Shown one piece after another: positions 61,504 through 64,000 of a stretch of 64,000 nt of DNA (the first letter of the stretch is position 1; every line of letters begins with the position of its first letter). The notes beneath the pieces are model-generated. The model was not told the DNA's origin and made no database searches. It saw nothing but the letters and a program-made list of their open reading frames with translations. Both the position numbers and the translations under genes were made by a program. This DNA comes from Dysgonomonas hofstadii (GTDB taxonomy: Bacteria > Bacteroidota > Bacteroidia > Bacteroidales > Dysgonomonadaceae): assembly GCF_014196915.1 (NCBI RefSeq), contig NZ_JACIEP010000005.1, positions 124,001-188,000 of the forward strand. The letters are read 5' to 3'.

Positions 61504-62649
61504 ATGGATTATTCATTTTTACAACATTATTGGTGGTTCCTTATTTGCCTGATCGGAGGACTATTTGCTTTCCTTCTGTTTGTTCAGGGTGGGCAGTCGA
61601 TGCTGTTTTCTCTTGCTAAAAGTGAAAAGGAACGCATGATACTTGTGAATGCATTAGGCCGTAAGTGGGAATATACATTTACTACATTGGTAACATTCGG
61701 AGGCGCATTGTTCGCTTCATTCCCTTTGTTCTATTCAACTAGTTTTGGTGGAGCATACTGGGTTTGGATGGCAATTTTGCTCTGTTTCGTCATACAGGCC
61801 GTATCTTACGAATATCAATCGAAGCCGGGTAATACATACGGTAAAAATACATACCGTTGGTTCCTGTTTATCAACGGACTATTGGGAACATTCCTGGTAG
61901 GTGCGGCTCTGGCTACATTCTTCACAGGATCTGATTTTATAGTAAACAAAGCTAACCTGGCAGATATAGGAAACCCTACCATCAGTCGCTGGGGCAGCGA
62001 ATGGCACGGGCTTGAAGCGTTGGCTAATCCCCGTTGCTGGCTGCTCGGATTGACAGTGTTTTTCCTTGCCCGTGTACAGGCATGCCTTTTCTTTATCAAC
62101 CGTCTGGCTGATGAGACGCTGGTAAGCCGTTCGCGGAAATTCTTATTGTACAACTCTATACCGTTCGTAGTGTGTTTTCTTGGTTTTGTTATCTGGTCGT
62201 TTATTGCTGATGGATATGCAGTGAACCCTGATACAAAGGAAGTGTTTATGGCACCTCATAAGTATTTGAACAACATGATAGAAATGCCGGTTGTAGGTAT
62301 TGTATTTTTAGCAGGAGTTGTCCTTGTCCTGTTCGGTATAGGTAAAACGCTGATGAGTAAAGAATTTAGTAAGGGTATATGGATCACAGGGATTGGTACA
62401 GTGCTTACAGTGTGTATGCTGCTGTTGATAACCGGATTCAATAATACAGCATATTACCCGTCGGCAACCGATTTACAGAGTTCGTTGACTATACAGAATT
62501 CTTCGTCCAGTGAATTTACATTGACTGTAATGAGTGTGGTTTCGCTGCTTGTGCCATTTGTATTGGCATATATCTTCTATGCATGGAACTCTCTTGAAAA
62601 GAAACGTTTCAAAGCAGAGGATTTGAAAGATGACGGGCATGTTTATTAA
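61504..62649 (+). CDS. cydB: Cytochrome bd oxidase subunit II
   Basis: 381 residues, normal CydB size with about eight or nine membrane helices. QHYWWFLICLIGGLFAFLLF at the start, WEYTFTTLVTFGGALFASFP and GLEALANPRCWLLGLTVFFL are family-typical. It completes the oxidase with CydA. No CydX-like peptide or cydCD exporter is seen next to it. A perfect 26-bp-arm inverted repeat follows and ends the operon. Confidence 0.96.
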   Translation: MDYSFLQHYWWFLICLIGGLFAFLLFVQGGQSMLFSLAKSEKERMILVNALGRKWEYTFTTLVTFGGALFASFPLFYSTSFGGAYWVWMAILLCFVIQAVSYEYQSKPGNTYGKNTYRWFLFINGLLGTFLVGAALATFFTGSDFIVNKANLADIGNPTISRWGSEWHGLEALANPRCWLLGLTVFFLARVQACLFFINRLADETLVSRSRKFLLYNSIPFVVCFLGFVIWSFIADGYAVNPDTKEVFMAPHKYLNNMIEMPVVGIVFLAGVVLVLFGIGKTLMSKEFSKGIWITGIGTVLTVCMLLLITGFNNTAYYPSATDLQSSLTIQNSSSSEFTLTVMSVVSLLVPFVLAYIFYAWNSLEKKRFKAEDLKDDGHVY

Positions 62650-62658
62650 TATTTAAGT

Positions 62659-62710
62659 TTATAAATAGAAAGAGGAAGATTTTATAAAATCTTCCTCTTT
62701 CTATTTATAA
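62659..62710. terminator. Terminator after cydB (26-bp perfect arms)
   Basis: Perfect palindrome centred at 62684.5, including GAGGAAGATTTT/AAAATCTTCCTC; loop essentially zero, flanked by AT. Suitable as a terminator in both directions. A second weaker hairpin (GGGAACCGAT/ATCAGTCCC, about 62732-62756) serves the ferredoxin gene on the minus strand. Confidence 0.8.
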
Positions 62711-62782
62711 ACATTGAATCTCTTAACAAAAAAGGGAACCGATTTATTATCAGTCCCCTCTGTATTTTATGCCTCTGCTATC

Positions 62783-62950
62783 TTATGCAGGGTGGATTGC
62801 TTCAGTTGGACAAGCGTCAGCGCAAGTTCCACAGTCGGTGCAAGTATCAGGATCGATTTTATAGATATCGCCTTCTGAAATTGCGTTTACCGGGCACTCG
62901 TCAATACAAGTTCCGCAAGCAATACAATCTTCATTAATTACGTAAGCCAT
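62783..62950 (-). CDS. 2[4Fe-4S] ferredoxin
   Basis: 55 residues. Two CxxCxxCxxxCP clusters: CIACGTCIDECP (C9, C12, C15, C19) and CTDCGTCADACP (C37, C40, C43, C47), with the ferredoxin-typical VNAISEGD and TEAIHPA. Low-potential electron carrier for pyruvate:ferredoxin oxidoreductase, hydrogenase or Rnf type systems of anaerobes. Single gene; start ATG at 62950. The 282 bases after it (62951-63232) hold no gene. Confidence 0.95.
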   Translation of the reverse strand: MAYVINEDCIACGTCIDECPVNAISEGDIYKIDPDTCTDCGTCADACPTEAIHPA

Positions 62951-63232
62951 GATTTCTGTTTTTTAATATTATTACTAACTTTGATGTACAAATATAACTA
63001 GTTTTTTTATTTGCTACAAACCTAAACTATTAGATAATGTGAATAATCGGATTGTTTTTATCTATAAAGATTTTATTGAATAATTTAATTTATTATCTGT
63101 TAGTTTGTTAAGTGGAGTTTGCAATTTGGGGGTAAACGGTTGTGCTGATGCTTATTTTGATTCTTTCTAATTAATTATTCTTATAATAAAGACCGGAATA
63201 TCACGTTTTTAAAGAACATAAATATTAAAAAA

Positions 63233-63943
63233 TTGAAAACAATCAAATTATATATCTTATTCTTGCTGACAGTTATTTTCTCAACAAATATATATGCTCA
63301 ATACCGCAAGCCTATAAATCAGCCTTTTGCCGATCAGAAGTTGTATCATCTGGGCTTCTCATTGGGTATAAACGGTCAGGATATGATACTTTCTCATACA
63401 GGCTTTGTAGGTGATAACGGGGAGTCGTGGTTTGCTGAAATACCGTCCTATTCTGTTGGATTCAGTGTAGGTATAATAGGGGACAGGTACCTGAACGAAT
63501 ATCTGAATCTGCGATTATCTCCAAGCCTGCATTTAGGGGAAAGGCGGTTCGTATTCAGAGAGCAAACCTCGGGCGAAGAATATGAAACCTCTTTACGGGC
63601 TAACTACCTGACTATACCTCTACATCTGAAATTTAGTGTGCCCCGCATTAAGAATTACCGTCCGTATGTGTTAGCCGGGGCATATACAGCTATAGATTTA
63701 GGAACGAAGAACGATGATGCCCTCTATTTTAAGAAAATGGATTATGGCCTTGAATTTGGTGTCGGTTGTAATTTCTATTTTCCTCTGTTTAAACTTTGTC
63801 CGGAACTCCGATTTTCTTTTGGGCTGAAAGATCTGATCAATAAAGACAGATCAGAAATCGATGATAAAACCATGGTTAAATATACAGACGCTATATCTTC
63901 AGGAAGATCGAGAATGATCTCCCTTATTTTTAATTTTGAATAA
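63233..63943 (+). CDS. PorT-like outer-membrane beta-barrel protein
   Basis: 236 residues beginning at TTG 63233; no ATG fits, and TTG gives a proper signal peptide (MKTIKLYILFLLTVIFSTNIYAQ). The mature part has amphipathic strands with GFSLGINGQDMILS, SVGFSVGIIGDRYLN, LRLSPSLHLGERRFVF, YLTIPLHLKFSVP, YGLEFGVGCNFYFPLF, ending ...MISLIFNFE. It matches the PorT/outer-membrane barrel family of T9SS-bearing Bacteroidota; PorT itself is required for gingipain export in Porphyromonas. Whether it is the true PorT is likely but not certain. Confidence 0.75.
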   Translation: MKTIKLYILFLLTVIFSTNIYAQYRKPINQPFADQKLYHLGFSLGINGQDMILSHTGFVGDNGESWFAEIPSYSVGFSVGIIGDRYLNEYLNLRLSPSLHLGERRFVFREQTSGEEYETSLRANYLTIPLHLKFSVPRIKNYRPYVLAGAYTAIDLGTKNDDALYFKKMDYGLEFGVGCNFYFPLFKLCPELRFSFGLKDLINKDRSEIDDKTMVKYTDAISSGRSRMISLIFNFE

Positions 63944-64000
63944 TGCCCCTTATGAATCTCAGATATCGGGAAAATTGTAATAATATTTCTTGGGAGAGGG

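Noticed and set aside
1-64000. CRISPR array or integrated phage/ICE
   Set aside because: No regular spaced repeats, integrase, relaxase or att-type tRNA duplication seen; the tRNA-Arg 3' end is not repeated nearby as far as I can see by eye.

Overview
The window reads as a Bacteroidota chromosome, most likely Bacteroidales and Dysgonomonas-like (inference; no 16S gene is present). Support comes from the SprA/GldFG-type proteins, a BACON-domain lipoprotein, many lipoboxes, AT-rich DNA without clear Shine-Dalgarno sites, and repeated Bacteroidota-type promoters (TTTG or TTG, about 20 bp, then TAnnTTTG). It is mostly ordinary chromosome, interrupted by clusters of dispersed repeats and by one complete-looking retron.

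Layout. 1-3.5 kb (minus): the N-terminal 973 codons of sprA behind ruvA. 3.6-18.7 kb: a repeat-rich stretch holding two nitroreductases, an M3 peptidase, a threonine aldolase, an ECF sigma factor, a nucleotidyltransferase/GHMP-kinase fusion, an S9 peptidase, a MarR-MFS operon and a royal-jelly-type lipoprotein. Two long repeats (R1, R2) occur twice each, and a 30-bp palindromic unit has inserted into several of them. 18.7-27.5 kb: a DUF3861 protein, a LytS/LytTR two-component pair, and a MarR-controlled tripartite RND efflux operon. 27.5-29.4 kb: a retron (promoter, msr/msd RNA, membrane-anchored reverse transcriptase), a possible tiny membrane peptide and a tRNA-Arg. 29.7-38.2 kb: DUF2975 plus XRE pair, dapA, a DUF5722 lipoprotein, an esterase, a GldF-GldG fusion. 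38.3-46.7 kb: mscL, M48 protease, a barrel protein plus BACON/seven-repeat lipoprotein under an XRE regulator, an exported superoxide dismutase, a LuxR-type regulator, ahpF and ahpC. 46.9-56 kb: a metallophosphoesterase broken at a G7 tract, ppa, a 222-bp MITE-like element, an orphan terminase-small-subunit-like protein, the dCMP deaminase-S41 protease-5-FCL operon, a GNAT protein, an isochorismatase-like protein and a sulfatase. 56-64 kb: EcsC, a cysteine-less thioredoxin-fold protein with a structured leader, DUF454, DUF3467, cydAB, a ferredoxin and an outer-membrane barrel protein.

How the genes work together. Oxidative and oxygen handling is prominent: ahpC/ahpF, an exported SOD, a possible iron-sulfur-repair-like LuxR regulator and cytochrome bd all fit a microaerobic or oxygen-tolerant anaerobe. 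The strongest candidate for a less-described system is the retron, whose RT carries an N-terminal transmembrane anchor and a charged linker instead of a recognisable separate effector. The second is the 30-bp repeat family, for which filled and empty insertion sites can be compared directly inside the window.
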